DNA of 64,000 bases from Streptomyces sp. AC512_CC834 (GCF_019049325.1 NZ_JAGMUO010000029.1:21782-85781), one strand, 5' to 3'; positions 13,594-21,743 are shown, numbered from the stretch's first letter. The notes: generated from the sequence alone by a model not told the origin. Program-made: numbers and translations.

Positions 13594-14625
13594 TCAGATA
13601 CACCCACGCCCACGCCGTGCCCGTGCGAGGGCGAGGGCTTTCGCCTCCGTCTCCGGGTCCAGGCCGACCGGTGGGCGGTCCGGGCGCCGGGGCGCGGTGC
13701 CGCCGATGTCGCGCAACCAGGTCCAGGTGTCGGCCACGGTGTCCTCGACCGGGCGGCAGGTGAGGCCCGTCGCCAGGGCCCGGGAGACGTCCGCGCTCTG
13801 GAGGGCGTCGTGCAGGTCGCTGCCCGGGGGCGTCCACACCGGTAGCTGACCCCACGGCTCGATGCCGGCGGCGAGGACGGCCCGGGGGTCGGTCCAGCGC
13901 AGCTCCGCCGCGCCGCCCGTGGCCGTCGCGCAGGCGTCGAGCAGGCCGCCCATGGTGGTGTGCCCCGGCGGGGAGGCCAGGTTGTACGGTCCGCTCAGCT
14001 CCCGCTCCACCGCGCCGAGCACCCAGTCGGCGAGGTCACGGACGTCGATGTACTGCAGGGGCAGGTCCCGCGGGCCGGGCGCGAGGACCGGGCCGCCGCG
14101 GGCGACACGGTTCAGCCACCACGGAAGCCGGCCGATGTTCTCGTACGGGCCGAGGATCAGCCCGGCCCGCACGAGCACCGAGCGGTCCGCTCCGAAGGCG
14201 TCCGAGGCGTCCGAGGCGGCCAGCTCGGCGCCCCGCTTGTCCCGTGCGTAGTCGCTCTGCCCGGCGTCCGCCGAGGCACCCCCGACGAGCGGGGCGTCCT
14301 CGGTGTACCCGGCGGGCGGAGCCCAGGCGTACACCGAGCAGCTCGACACGTACACGTACCGGCCGACGCGGCCCCGCAGCAGCCGCGCCGCGTCCCGTAC
14401 CGCGCGGGGCGCCGCCGACCAGGTGTCGACGACGGCGTCCCACGTGTCCTCGGCCAGGGCGGTGAGCCCGTCGGGCGCGGTGCGGTCGCCGTGCAGCGCC
14501 CGCACTCCGGGGGGCGGGGCGTGCCGTCCGCGGTGCAGGACGGTCACCTCCCAGCCCCGGCCGAGCGCCGCCTCGACCACGGCCCGCCCCACGAACTCCG
14601 TACCGCCCAGCACCAGTAGCCTCAT
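13594..14625 (-). CDS. NAD-dependent epimerase/dehydratase (extended SDR)
   Basis: Cytoplasmic protein of 343 residues with an N-terminal Rossmann motif MRLLVLGGTEFVGRAV (GGxxFxG). The extended-SDR catalytic region shows YVSSCSVYAW and YARDKRGAE, close to the usual Ser and YxxxK positions. The C-terminal half binds substrate. The ATG at 14625 places the beta-strand at the N-terminus; an in-frame GTG at 14634 is possible. Similar proteins act on nucleotide sugars or as putative reductases; substrate unknown. Confidence 0.82.
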   Translation of the reverse strand: MRLLVLGGTEFVGRAVVEAALGRGWEVTVLHRGRHAPPPGVRALHGDRTAPDGLTALAEDTWDAVVDTWSAAPRAVRDAARLLRGRVGRYVYVSSCSVYAWAPPAGYTEDAPLVGGASADAGQSDYARDKRGAELAASDASDAFGADRSVLVRAGLILGPYENIGRLPWWLNRVARGGPVLAPGPRDLPLQYIDVRDLADWVLGAVERELSGPYNLASPPGHTTMGGLLDACATATGGAAELRWTDPRAVLAAGIEPWGQLPVWTPPGSDLHDALQSADVSRALATGLTCRPVEDTVADTWTWLRDIGGTAPRRPDRPPVGLDPETEAKALALARARRGRGCI

Positions 14626-14695
14626 GCCGGTCACTGTGCCCGGTGCCGGGGCCGGCGGGAACGTCCCTCTGCCGTCAGCAGAGAGGCGTGCGGGC

Positions 14696-15325
14696 TCAGC
14701 GTCCCGTGGGCGGCGTGTACTTGTAGCCGACGCGCCGCACGGTCTGGATCGTCTGCCTGTGCTCCGCGCCGAGCTTGCGGCGCAGCCGGGCCACGTGCAC
14801 GTCGACGGTGCGGCCGTCGCCCACGTGCCCGTAGCCCCACACCGTGGTGACGAGCTGGTCGCGGGTGTGCACCCGGTGCGGATGGGCGACGAGGTGGGCG
14901 AGCAGTTCGAACTCCAGGTAGGTCAGGTCGAGTTCACGCCCGTCCACGGCGGCGGTGCGCCGCGCGGAGTCGATCCGGACGAGCGGGTCGCCCTCCCGGC
15001 CCCCGTCGCCGCCGTCCTTGTGCGACGGGCCGGCCACGCCCACCGGACGGAACGGCGTCTGCTGGTCGGCCGGGACGAGTACCAGGTAGCCGACCATCGG
15101 CGGGCGGCCCGGGAGCGCGGGCAGGGTGTGCTGGGGTGCGGGCAGCCAGGTGGCGCCCGGCGGCAGCAGGTCCGCGACGTCCGCCACCTCGTCCCGGTCC
15201 ACGGCGCGCAGCCGGTGCCGGGGGCCGCCGGAGCCGGGGAGGGTGGTGGCGGTCAAGGCGGGTGAGGGGGTGGGGGTGGTGGGGGAGTCGAGGGGGACGG
15301 GGGACAGGGCACGTGTGGTCGCCAT
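14696..15325 (-). CDS. OmpR/PhoB-type winged-helix DNA-binding protein
   Basis: Regulator of 209 residues without a receiver domain. The first ~100 residues are Pro/Thr-rich then a small unknown domain. Residues ~112-205 form a winged helix of the trans_reg_C family: DLTYLEFELLAHLVAHPHRV, TRDQLVTTVWG, DVHVARLRRKLG, TVRRVGYKY. Such stand-alone winged-helix proteins are common in Streptomyces (the group includes orphan regulators). The gene is preceded by a 132-bp leader and a possible 40-residue leader peptide. Targets unknown. Confidence 0.87.
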   Translation of the reverse strand: MATTRALSPVPLDSPTTPTPSPALTATTLPGSGGPRHRLRAVDRDEVADVADLLPPGATWLPAPQHTLPALPGRPPMVGYLVLVPADQQTPFRPVGVAGPSHKDGGDGGREGDPLVRIDSARRTAAVDGRELDLTYLEFELLAHLVAHPHRVHTRDQLVTTVWGYGHVGDGRTVDVHVARLRRKLGAEHRQTIQTVRRVGYKYTPPTGR

Positions 15326-15456
15326 GGGACGTCAGCTCTTTCGCGCGAGAGGTTCGTCGGGAGGGGCGACGGGCGCGAGTTCGTGGTCGGGCACGTCGCG
15401 GGACGTACGTCGTGCGCACCGGCGGCAGGCGCAGAATGCCTGGGATGTGCGGCTTT

Positions 15457-15579
15457 CTAGCGGGCCGGCGCGATCGTCGCGCGGCAACACACCCGGTCGA
15501 AGTCGTCGTGCTGACGGGAGGGCCAGAAGGGCTCGAGGTCATGGCGACCCGTCGCTGCGTACTTCCGGAAGCTGGCCAT
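15457..15579 (-). CDS. Possible 40-residue leader peptide (Cys-Cys motif)
   Basis: A short minus-strand frame from ATG 15579 to TAG 15457 lies upstream of the winged-helix gene. Its C-terminal part reads SRQHDDFDRVCCRATIAPAR. This resembles, from memory, the R-x-H-x-D-x-x-R-V...C-R signature of Streptomyces putative leader peptides found upstream of sulfur-related genes. No clear Shine-Dalgarno is present, so it would be weakly translated or leaderless. If real, tandem Cys codons could make the downstream gene respond to cysteine supply. It could also be a chance frame. Confidence 0.4.
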   Translation of the reverse strand: MASFRKYAATGRHDLEPFWPSRQHDDFDRVCCRATIAPAR

Positions 15580-15690
15580 GGGCCCATTGAAGCAGACGGC
15601 GGCGCGGGACAGGAGACTCCTCTCACTGCGTGGACGCCGACTGGCGCGAAGTAGTAGGTGTGGGCGGCCCGGTCACCGCCGCAGCGCGAA

Positions 15691-15720
15691 AGGGCGTCCA
15701 CCGCGACGGTGGACGCCCCT
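15691..15720 (-). terminator. glnII terminator hairpin
   Basis: Stem AGGGCGTCCACC (15691-15702) pairs with GGTGGACGCCCCT (15708-15720) around a 5-nt loop, 22 bp beyond the glnII stop. Confidence 0.8.
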
Positions 15721-15741
15721 TCGGAGCGGGGTGGGGCCGGG

Positions 15742-16782
15742 TCAGACCTGGCCGGCCTTCTCCAGCGCCGTGCAGCAGGTGTCGACGAGCAGGCCGGTCA
15801 CCACGTAGGGGTCGACGTTGGCGTTCGGGCGGCGGTCCTCGATGTAGCCCTTGCCGTCCTTCTCGACCTGCCACGGGATGCGCACCGAGGCGCCGCGGTC
15901 GGAGACGCCGTAGGAGTACTCGCTCCACGGGGCGGTCTCGTGCAGGCCGGTGAGGCGGTCGTCGATGCCGGCGCCGTAGTGCTTGACGTGGTCCATCGGC
16001 TTGGAGCCCTCACCGAGCGACTCGCAGGCGGTGATGATCGCGGCGTACCCCTCGGGTCCTTCGCGCATCGTCTTGGTGGAGAAGTTGGTGTGCGCGCCCG
16101 CGCCGTTCCAGTCGCCCTTGACCGGCTTGGGGTCGAGGGTGGCGGAGACGTCGAAGTCCTCGGCGGTGCGGTAGAGCAGCCAGCGGGCCACCCAAAGCTG
16201 GTCGGAGACCTCCAGCGGGGACAGCGGGCCGACCTGGAACTCCCACTGGCCGGGCATGACCTCGGCGTTGATGCCGGAGATGCCGAGACCGGCCTTCAGG
16301 CAGTTCTCCAGGTGCGCCTCGACGACGTCGCGGCCGAAGATCTCGTCCGAGCCGACACCGCAGTAGTAGCCGCCCTGCGCGGCCGGGAAGCCGCCCTCGG
16401 GGAAGCCGAGCGGGCGGGCGCCCTTGAAGAAGGTGTACTCCTGCTCGATGCCGAAGATCGGCTCCTGCGCGGTGAACCGCTCCGACAGCTCGGCAAGCGC
16501 GGCGCGGGTGTTGGTCGGGTGCGGCGTCATGTCCGTGTCCAGGACGTCGCACAGCACCAGGATGTCGTCGCCGCCGCGGATCGGGTCGGGGCAGGAGAAG
16601 ACCGGCCTGAGCACACAGTCCGAGGAACTGCCCTCGGCCTGGTTGGTGGAGGAGCCGTCGAAGCCCCAGATCGGCAGGGCGTCCAGACCGGCGGGGGCGG
16701 CCGTGATGATCTTCGTCTTGGAACGGAGCTTGGCCGTCGGCTCGGTGCCGTCGATCCAGATGTACTCGGCCTTGAAGGTCAC
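15742..16782 (-). CDS. glnII: Glutamine synthetase, eukaryotic-like type II
   Basis: Cytoplasmic enzyme of about 346 residues that condenses ammonium and glutamate using ATP. It begins (M)TFKAEYIWIDGTEPTAKLRS, the GSII N-terminus, and carries FGFDGSSTNQAEG-like metal/ATP-site residues (WGFDGSSTNQ), the catalytic MPGQWEFQVG block and the NFSTKTMR loop. The length (~345) is that of eukaryotic GS rather than the ~470 of GlnA. The GTG at 16782 is chosen over GTG 16791 because AAGGA at 16793-16797 is then well spaced and the protein starts at the family N-terminus. A GlnR-type site lies about 100 bp upstream. Confidence 0.95.
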   Translation of the reverse strand: MTFKAEYIWIDGTEPTAKLRSKTKIITAAPAGLDALPIWGFDGSSTNQAEGSSSDCVLRPVFSCPDPIRGGDDILVLCDVLDTDMTPHPTNTRAALAELSERFTAQEPIFGIEQEYTFFKGARPLGFPEGGFPAAQGGYYCGVGSDEIFGRDVVEAHLENCLKAGLGISGINAEVMPGQWEFQVGPLSPLEVSDQLWVARWLLYRTAEDFDVSATLDPKPVKGDWNGAGAHTNFSTKTMREGPEGYAAIITACESLGEGSKPMDHVKHYGAGIDDRLTGLHETAPWSEYSYGVSDRGASVRIPWQVEKDGKGYIEDRRPNANVDPYVVTGLLVDTCCTALEKAGQV

Positions 16783-16883
16783 GGGGGCCACATCCTTCGG
16801 GGTGGGTCTGGGCGCACTCGCGGGTGCTGCGGCGCTGGGCGGCTGGGGCGCCGCGTCTACGCCGTGCAGCGTGCCAACAGGCG

Positions 16884-16921
16884 ATTTCCCGTCCGTTGCC
16901 CGTATGTGAACCCCGTGTTAC
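16884..16921 (-). promoter_or_regulatory. GlnR-type box upstream of glnII
   Basis: On the minus strand the site reads GTAAC-n6-TTCAC-n6-GCAAC-n6-GAAAT, i.e. the gTnAc-n6-GaAAc-n6 repeat pattern of GlnR with exact 6-nt spacings. The second box is degenerate. GlnR control of glnII is established in S. coelicolor. The 5' end overlaps the stop codon of the neighbouring MarR gene. Confidence 0.8.
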
Positions 16922-17445
16922 CTGGGGTTGTTGTGGTGCGGCTCACCCGGGAGGGCGGGGTCCGGGTGCCCCGAGCCGTCCTCCTCGGCCGCCTCCCGCA
17001 CCCCGGTCAAGAAGCCCCTGACCGCCGCCGTTTCCCGCTCGTCGTATCCGCGCAGCAGCTCCACCGCCCGCCCGATCAGCGGTCCGAAGGCGGACCAGCC
17101 GAGGGCGACCGCCCGCTCGTCCACCTCGACGGTGACCCTGCGCCGGTCCCGCTCGTCACGCACCCGCCGCACATGGCCGGCCCGCTCCAGCCGGTCGACC
17201 AGTGCCGTCGTCCCCGCGGAGTTCAGTCCGAGCGCGGCGCCCAGCCGCCCGGCGGTCATCTCCTCACCCGCCCGGGAGGCGTCCATCAGCGCGATCAGCG
17301 CGCGGACGTCGGTGGGATGCATGCCGTTGCGCTGCGCGAACCGGGCGGTGTGCGCGCCCAGTTCGACGGCGACCGCGCGCAGCAGATGGACGATTTCCAT
17401 CTCCGGTTCCATCTCCGGTTCCATCTCCGGTCCCTGGTCGGGCAT
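16918..17445 (-). CDS. MarR family transcriptional regulator
   Basis: Winged-helix regulator of 175 residues from ATG 17445, with GGAAGGGG upstream. The core shows VRALIALMDASRAGEEMTAGRL, LGLNSAGTTALVDRLERAGHV and DERDRRRVTVEV in outline, the MarR recognition helix and wing. The N-terminus has an unusual EMEPEMEPEME stretch from a 12-bp tandem repeat. It is divergent from an alpha/beta hydrolase gene with a sharp inverted repeat between them, so it probably represses both. The longer frame to 17562 is rejected because it crosses the operator and the hydrolase start. Confidence 0.9.
   Translation of the reverse strand: MPDQGPEMEPEMEPEMEIVHLLRAVAVELGAHTARFAQRNGMHPTDVRALIALMDASRAGEEMTAGRLGAALGLNSAGTTALVDRLERAGHVRRVRDERDRRRVTVEVDERAVALGWSAFGPLIGRAVELLRGYDERETAAVRGFLTGVREAAEEDGSGHPDPALPGEPHHNNPR
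17395..17430 (-). repeat. 12-bp tandem repeat x3 in the MarR gene
   Basis: Three consecutive TTCCATCTCCGG units (plus-strand view) encode the repeated EMEP peptide near the MarR N-terminus. The array is in frame and could vary in length. Confidence 0.85.
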
Positions 17446-17483
17446 GCGGGGCGCCCCTTCCGGCTGTCGTCTCGCTCGACACG

Positions 17484-17502
17484 TATCTCGTTCGGCGAGA
17501 TA
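17484..17502. promoter_or_regulatory. Inverted-repeat operator in MarR/hydrolase divergon
   Basis: TATCTCG (17484-17490) and CGAGATA (17496-17502) form perfect 7-bp arms around 5 nt, between the divergent MarR (start 17445) and hydrolase (start 17561) genes. MarR proteins typically bind 15-20-bp dyads of this kind, often between divergent promoters. Confidence 0.7.
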
Positions 17503-17560
17503 ATACCGGAGAAGCAGAGAGCGGAAGCAGGAGAACCGAGCGAAACAGGGGGCACCGTTC

Positions 17561-18463
17561 ATGAGCGCTCGCGGTCCGTACGACGCCGGCCGTTTCCACG
17601 ACGCCTACGACAAGGTCATGGCCAAGTGGCCGGCGCCGCGCGAGGCGCTGACCGTGCCCACCCCCTTCGGTGAGACGCACGTCAACGTGACCGGCCCGGC
17701 CGACGCCCCGCCGCTCGTCCTCCTGCCGGGCGGCGGCGCGGCGACCTCCGCCTCCTGGTACGCGCAGGCCGCCGAGCTGTCCCGCACCCGCCGCGTGTAC
17801 GCCGTCGACCTGATCGGCGCCCCCGGCCGCAGCACGCCGGCCGGCGACCGCCACCCCCGTACGGTCGCCGACCTCACCGGCTGGCTCGACTCGCTCCTCG
17901 ACGGACTCGGCATCGAGGCGACGGACCTCGGCGGGCACTCCTACGGTGCCTGGATCGCCCTGCACTACGCCCTGCACCACGCCCCGCACGCATCCGGCCG
18001 GGTACGCCGCCTGTTCCTCCTGGACCCGACCCAGTGCTTCGCCGGGTTCAAGGCGGCCTACCTGCTGCGCGCGCTGCCGATGCTGCTGCGGCCCACGCCC
18101 CGCCGGATCCGCGCCTTCCTGGACTGGGAGACGGGCCCGGCCCCGCTCGACGCCGACTGGCTCACCCTCCAGGAGGCCGCCGTCGGCTTCCCGGCCCGCA
18201 GGCCGGTGACCGGACCGCGCCCGGCCCCGGAGGCACTGCGCGGACTGGAGGTGCCGGTCCTGCTGCTCCTGGCCGGGAACAGCAGGACCCATGACCCCGC
18301 CGAGGTGGCGGCCAGGGCGAAGGCGCTGCTGCCGAACGTGGAGACGGCCGTCCTGCCGGACGTGTCCCATCACGCGCTGCCGCAGTCCGCGCCGCCCGGT
18401 CTGGGCCGCCGCCTCGGCGACTTCCTCGCCGGGCCGGGTGACCTCGCCGGGTCGGGTGACTGA
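17561..18463 (+). CDS. Alpha/beta-fold hydrolase
   Basis: Hydrolase of 300 residues. Landmarks are the oxyanion-hole strand LVLLPGGGAATSASW near residue 50, the nucleophile elbow LGGHSYGAW near 126 (Ser in GHSYG), a lid region, the acid near FLLDPTQCF or LLLLAGNSRTHDP, and catalytic His in DVSHHALPQ near 268. Substrate class (ester, epoxide, lactone) cannot be told. It is divergent from the MarR regulator, so expression is probably relieved by a MarR ligand. A GCCGGGT/CGGGTGAC repeat marks its 3' end. Confidence 0.88.
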   Translation: MSARGPYDAGRFHDAYDKVMAKWPAPREALTVPTPFGETHVNVTGPADAPPLVLLPGGGAATSASWYAQAAELSRTRRVYAVDLIGAPGRSTPAGDRHPRTVADLTGWLDSLLDGLGIEATDLGGHSYGAWIALHYALHHAPHASGRVRRLFLLDPTQCFAGFKAAYLLRALPMLLRPTPRRIRAFLDWETGPAPLDADWLTLQEAAVGFPARRPVTGPRPAPEALRGLEVPVLLLLAGNSRTHDPAEVAARAKALLPNVETAVLPDVSHHALPQSAPPGLGRRLGDFLAGPGDLAGSGD

Positions 18464-18466
18464 GCC

Positions 18467-19087
18467 TCACCCGACCTTCTCGATCAGCGCCCGCCGGATC
18501 AGGAAGCTGCCCTCCTCCCTGACCTGTTCGAACGCCGCGTTGTTCAGCAGCGCGCAGCTTCCCGAGACCGAGTTCACCTCGACCGTCGTGGACTTGTTGT
18601 TGTCGAGGTTGGTCACCTTGAGCTTGGTCCCCACCGGGAACTGGTTGCTGGAGGCGGCGGGCGCGCCGCCCTCGCCGGAGAGGGTGACGGTGGAGCCGTC
18701 GCAGACCTGCTCCCCGGCCTGCGCGGCGCCTCCGGCAGGGGGCTGCGTGGCCTGGGAGTCCTGAGCCGACTCCCCGACCGCGCACCCGGACGCCTCCTGC
18801 TTGCGCTCGATCTCCGCGACGACGGCCTCGCGGTTCGCGATCCTGGCCTCGGACTGTGCGTCGGGATTGGCCCGCTGGCCCTCGATGAACCGCTGGTTGT
18901 TGCCGAGCGCGGTGGCCAGGCCCTGGCAGACGCCCGAGTCCTGGGCGGCCTTCGTCTGCGCGTTCTGGGTGGTCTGCGCGGCGTTCGAGGCGTTCGCCAT
19001 GACGAAGGCCCCGCCGCCCGCCACCGTCGCCGCGCCGGCCAGCAGCGCGATCTTCTTCTTCGTGCCGAGACTTCTCCTGCGCGACAT
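18467..19087 (-). CDS. Secreted protein of unknown function
   Basis: Exported protein of 206 residues. A basic N-terminus (MSRRRSLGTKKK) precedes a hydrophobic Ala/Gly signal segment (IALLAGAATVAGGGAFVMA). A helical Gln/Ala-rich part with a Cys pair (SGVCQGL, ASGCAVG) follows, then a linker and a C-terminal beta-rich domain with another Cys pair (EQVCDGS, GSCALL) reading GTKLKVTNLDNNKSTTVEVN, suggestive of a double-psi-like barrel. Layout parallels the DUF1996 protein at 9933: signal, helical Cys region, linker, C-terminal domain. Function unknown. The stop is 3 bp from the convergent hydrolase stop. Confidence 0.75.
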   Translation of the reverse strand: MSRRRSLGTKKKIALLAGAATVAGGGAFVMANASNAAQTTQNAQTKAAQDSGVCQGLATALGNNQRFIEGQRANPDAQSEARIANREAVVAEIERKQEASGCAVGESAQDSQATQPPAGGAAQAGEQVCDGSTVTLSGEGGAPAASSNQFPVGTKLKVTNLDNNKSTTVEVNSVSGSCALLNNAAFEQVREEGSFLIRRALIEKVG

Positions 19088-19196
19088 GCGCGCCTCCTGA
19101 AGAGGTAGGGGAGCGTACGGCGCTATGTACGAGATACCGAACGGAGTTGCTCAGCGGTCGCCTCGACGTGCGCACGTAACCTGCGTCACACCGCCT

Positions 19197-19556
19197 CTAC
19201 CGGGACAGAGCGTCCCGGACCGCCTCGTCGGTGCGGCCCACGACGGCCGTTCCGTCGTCCGCCGTGATGATCGGGCGCTGGATCAGCTTGGGGTGTCCGG
19301 CGAGCGCGTCGACCCAGCGCTCGCGTGACGCCTCGTCACGCGGCCAGTTCTTCATACCCAGTTCCCTGGCGGCCGCCTCCTGGGTGCGGGTGATGTCCCA
19401 CGGTTCGAGGCCGAGACGGGTGAGCACCTCGCGGATCTCGTCCGCGCTCGGTACGTCCTCCAGGTAGCGGCGGACGGTGTAGTCGGCGCCCTCGGCGTCG
19501 AGCAGACCGACCGCGCTGCGGCACTTCGAACAGGCCGGATTGATCCAGATCTCCAT
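19197..19556 (-). CDS. ArsC/Spx family reductase-like protein
   Basis: Thioredoxin-fold protein of 119 residues. The N-terminal CSKC motif (NPACSKCRSAVGLL, Cys9 and Cys12) and the C-terminal PIITADDGTAVVGR loop are characteristic of the ArsC/YffB family. Arsenate reductases of this family use the first Cys. No arsenic-resistance genes are adjacent, so a general thiol-redox role is equally possible. Start ATG 19556 gives the usual family length. Confidence 0.85.
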   Translation of the reverse strand: MEIWINPACSKCRSAVGLLDAEGADYTVRRYLEDVPSADEIREVLTRLGLEPWDITRTQEAAARELGMKNWPRDEASRERWVDALAGHPKLIQRPIITADDGTAVVGRTDEAVRDALSR

Positions 19557-19658
19557 GGCGCACACGGTAGCCCGAGGCTCGCGAAAACCCGTTCTCCCCA
19601 TGCGTCACAACCACCCCGAAAGCCCTTGTGGCCAGGGGCTTTTGTCAGTGGGGGGCGG

Positions 19659-19664
19659 TAAAAT
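19659..19664 (+). promoter_or_regulatory. Possible -10 element
   Basis: TAAAAT at 19659-19664 in an otherwise GC-rich stretch lies 68 bp upstream of the plus-strand gene at 19732. A short hairpin (AAGCCC/GGGCTT type) sits at about 19619-19642, just upstream. No good -35 is seen. Confidence 0.3.
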
Positions 19665-19731
19665 AGAAGCAGTGTTCGAGGGTGTCGCCGGGAGGTCCGG
19701 ACGGCGCCCTGACCGCGACAGGAGGATGCCC

Positions 19732-20046
19732 GTGCCCGCTGCCGCACTGAAGCCGAAGCCGTTGCCCACCCAGTCAACCGCCAAGCGGCCCGTCCTGCTC
19801 GACCTGCCGTACGAACCCGTGGAGAAGCGTCCGCTGCCGGCGGGCCGCCCCCGCGAGTGGTACGTCACGCACAACCGCCGGCTCAAGGCGATGCGGCTTG
19901 CCATCGCCCTGCTCGACTCCGGCGTCTACCTGCCCAACCAGGCGCGCAACGAGAGGATACGGAGCGCCGCGCTGACGATCGGCGTGCACCCGCCGTCGGA
20001 CACCACGTGCCACATGGTGCGGGCGTTGATGCGGTACTCGCGGTGA
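19732..20046 (+). CDS. Small conserved protein of unknown function
   Basis: Basic cytoplasmic protein of 104 residues. The GTG at 19732 is preferred because GGAGG at 19721-19725 is then spaced by 6 nt; an ATG at 19726 overlaps that site. The C-terminal two thirds reads REWYVTHNRRLKAMRLAIALLDSG, YLPNQARNERIRSAALTIGV and DTTCHMVRALMRYSR, which I remember as conserved in Streptomyces but without a function. The many Arg residues and helical pattern could suit nucleic-acid or protein contact. Confidence 0.75.
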   Translation: MPAAALKPKPLPTQSTAKRPVLLDLPYEPVEKRPLPAGRPREWYVTHNRRLKAMRLAIALLDSGVYLPNQARNERIRSAALTIGVHPPSDTTCHMVRALMRYSR

Positions 20047-20148
20047 GCGGAGCGCAGGGCGCCGTTCGTTTCGCGGCGCCCTGCGCTCGTCTCGCCGTGG
20101 CTGGGAATGCCGACCGGCGACCGGTCCGACCGGCGACCGGTCAGACGC

Positions 20149-20736
20149 TCACAGCCCGGGCGCGCCCCACACGGGGAACCAGCGGCCCAGGTCGCCCTCC
20201 ACCGGCAGTTCGTCGGCGAGCACCGCCCGTATCCGCAGCTCCAGCGTGTTGTCCCGCTGCTGCCGGTCTCCGGGCAGGGGCGCGAAGGGGTAGAACGTGC
20301 CGCGCTTGTAGAGGTAGACCAGTGCCAGCCGGCGCCCGTCGTCGGCCGCGAAACCGGCCAGGGAGCAGAGCAGCCGCGGGCCGAAACCGCCCGACTCCAG
20401 GGTGCTGTTGACCGCGTGCAGGTCGTTCACCAGCACCGGCAGCTCGCCCGGGGAGCGGTGCGAGACCAGCCAGGAGTAGCCGTAGGAGTCGTGGGTCAGC
20501 TCCACCGGGGTGCGGCCGGTGCGGCCGGCGTCCGCGTCCAGCAGGTCGCGGACCTCGCGGTGCGTGCGCTCGAAGGCGGCGCCCTCGACCGTCGCGAAGC
20601 ACACCGCCCCCTGCCCGGTCGGCGTGAAACCGGCCGCGGCCTCCAGGCTCACCGCCGCCGAGGGCAGCGTGAAGAGCCGGTCGAGGTCGGGTGCGACGGC
20701 CCTGGTCCGGCCGAGCAGGATGTCCAGCAGCCCCAT
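20149..20736 (-). CDS. pspAB: PspA-associated protein PspAB
   Basis: Protein of 195 residues beginning MGLLDILLGRTRAVAPDLDRLF, the hallmark start of the actinobacterial PspAB family. No transmembrane segment is evident. Family members are linked by name to the PspA membrane-stress system, but their mechanism is not established. It lies 17 bp downstream of htpX on the same strand, so the two are probably one operon for envelope quality control. The pspA-pspAA pair sits elsewhere in the window, at 55.4 kb. Confidence 0.82.
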   Translation of the reverse strand: MGLLDILLGRTRAVAPDLDRLFTLPSAAVSLEAAAGFTPTGQGAVCFATVEGAAFERTHREVRDLLDADAGRTGRTPVELTHDSYGYSWLVSHRSPGELPVLVNDLHAVNSTLESGGFGPRLLCSLAGFAADDGRRLALVYLYKRGTFYPFAPLPGDRQQRDNTLELRIRAVLADELPVEGDLGRWFPVWGAPGL

Positions 20737-20753
20737 GTCCGCCCCTCCCGCCC

Positions 20754-21674
20754 TCAGGCCTTACCGGGGGCCCCGGGGGCGGTCGCCTCACCCAGCTCGG
20801 CGGAGATCCGCCCCAGTTGGTCGAGCCGCTGCTCCAGGCTGGGGTGGGTGGCGAAGAACCGTCCGAGGCCCGGCTCGGCGCCGAAGGCGGGGGTGAAGTA
20901 GAACGCGTTGAAGGCCTGGGCCGTGCGCAGGTCCTTGGTCGGGATGCGGGCGATGTCGCCGGTGACCTTGGTGAGGGCCGCCGCCAGGGCCGAGGGACGC
21001 CCGGTGAGCAGGGCCGCGGCCCGGTCGGCCGCCAGCTCCCGGTACCGGGACAGGGCCCGGATCAGCAGGAAGCTGAGCGCGTACACGGCCGCGGAGACGC
21101 CCATCACGACCGCGAGGACGGCCATGGTGTTCTGGTCCCGCCGGCCGAAGAGCTGGGAGTAGAAGGCGAACCGCACGATCAGCCCCGCGATCACGCCGAG
21201 GAACGACGCGATCGTGATCACCGCGACGTCCTTGTGCGCCACGTGCGACAGCTCGTGCGCGAGCACACCCTCCAGCTCCGCGGGATCCAGCCGCCGCAGC
21301 AGCCCCGTGGTGACGCAGACCACCGCGTTGTCCGGATTCCGACCGGTCGCGAAGGCGTTCGGCATCTCCATCTCCGAGACGGCCACCACCGGCTTCGGCA
21401 TGTCGGCCATCGCCGCCAGCCGGTCCACCACCCCGTGCAGCTCCGGATACTCGTCCCGCTCCACGACCCGGCCGCGCATCGCGAACAGCGCGATCCGGTC
21501 GGAGAACCAGTACTGCACCCCGAGCACCGCCGCCACGATCACCACGACCAGCACCCAGGACTTCAGCACCACGATCAGCGCGGCGACGAACCCCACGTAC
21601 AACAGGCCGAGCAGGAACAGCGTGATCCCCATGCGCACGGTCAACCGCCGGTCACTCCGGAAGCGGCTCTGCAT
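20754..21674 (-). CDS. htpX: Zinc metalloprotease HtpX homologue
   Basis: Integral membrane M48 protease of 306 residues. Two N-terminal hydrophobic segments (GITLFLLGLLYVGFVAALIV and VLVVVIVAAVLGVQYW) precede the zinc site LAHELSHVAHKD near residue 140 (HExxH), two more membrane segments (FLGVIAGLIVRFAFY, VMGVSAAVYALSFLLI) and the downstream ELAADRAAAL metal-ligand Glu. ATG 21674 is chosen because GAGGTG lies 7-8 nt upstream; two upstream starts remain possible. HtpX degrades misfolded membrane proteins. It is probably co-transcribed with pspAB. Confidence 0.92.
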   Translation of the reverse strand: MQSRFRSDRRLTVRMGITLFLLGLLYVGFVAALIVVLKSWVLVVVIVAAVLGVQYWFSDRIALFAMRGRVVERDEYPELHGVVDRLAAMADMPKPVVAVSEMEMPNAFATGRNPDNAVVCVTTGLLRRLDPAELEGVLAHELSHVAHKDVAVITIASFLGVIAGLIVRFAFYSQLFGRRDQNTMAVLAVVMGVSAAVYALSFLLIRALSRYRELAADRAAALLTGRPSALAAALTKVTGDIARIPTKDLRTAQAFNAFYFTPAFGAEPGLGRFFATHPSLEQRLDQLGRISAELGEATAPGAPGKA

Positions 21675-21743
21675 CTGCATCACCTCACAGTCGGGCACTC
21701 GTCCCGATGTCCAGTGTGCACCCGGCGCAGGCGCTGGCAGGCC

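Larger units (their letters stand above)
15326..15741. other. Intergenic region between winged-helix gene and glnII
   Basis: This 416-bp gap holds the promoter and leader of the winged-helix gene, the possible leader peptide at 15457-15579, and the glnII terminator at 15691-15720. I see no other convincing gene; a plus-strand frame beginning MPGMCGFLAG overlaps antisense and lacks support. Confidence 0.6.

Noticed and set aside
15442..15654. Plus-strand frame starting MPGMCGFLAG, like an Ntn amidotransferase N-terminus
   Set aside because: Only the first few residues fit; the rest is unrelated, there is no ribosome site, and it is antisense to the possible leader peptide.
17446..17562. Extended MarR start at 17562
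   Set aside because: It would run through the operator and the hydrolase start; the ATG at 17445 has a ribosome site.
17605..17913. Minus-strand frame inside the hydrolase gene
   Set aside because: Shadow of the hydrolase; no ribosome site.
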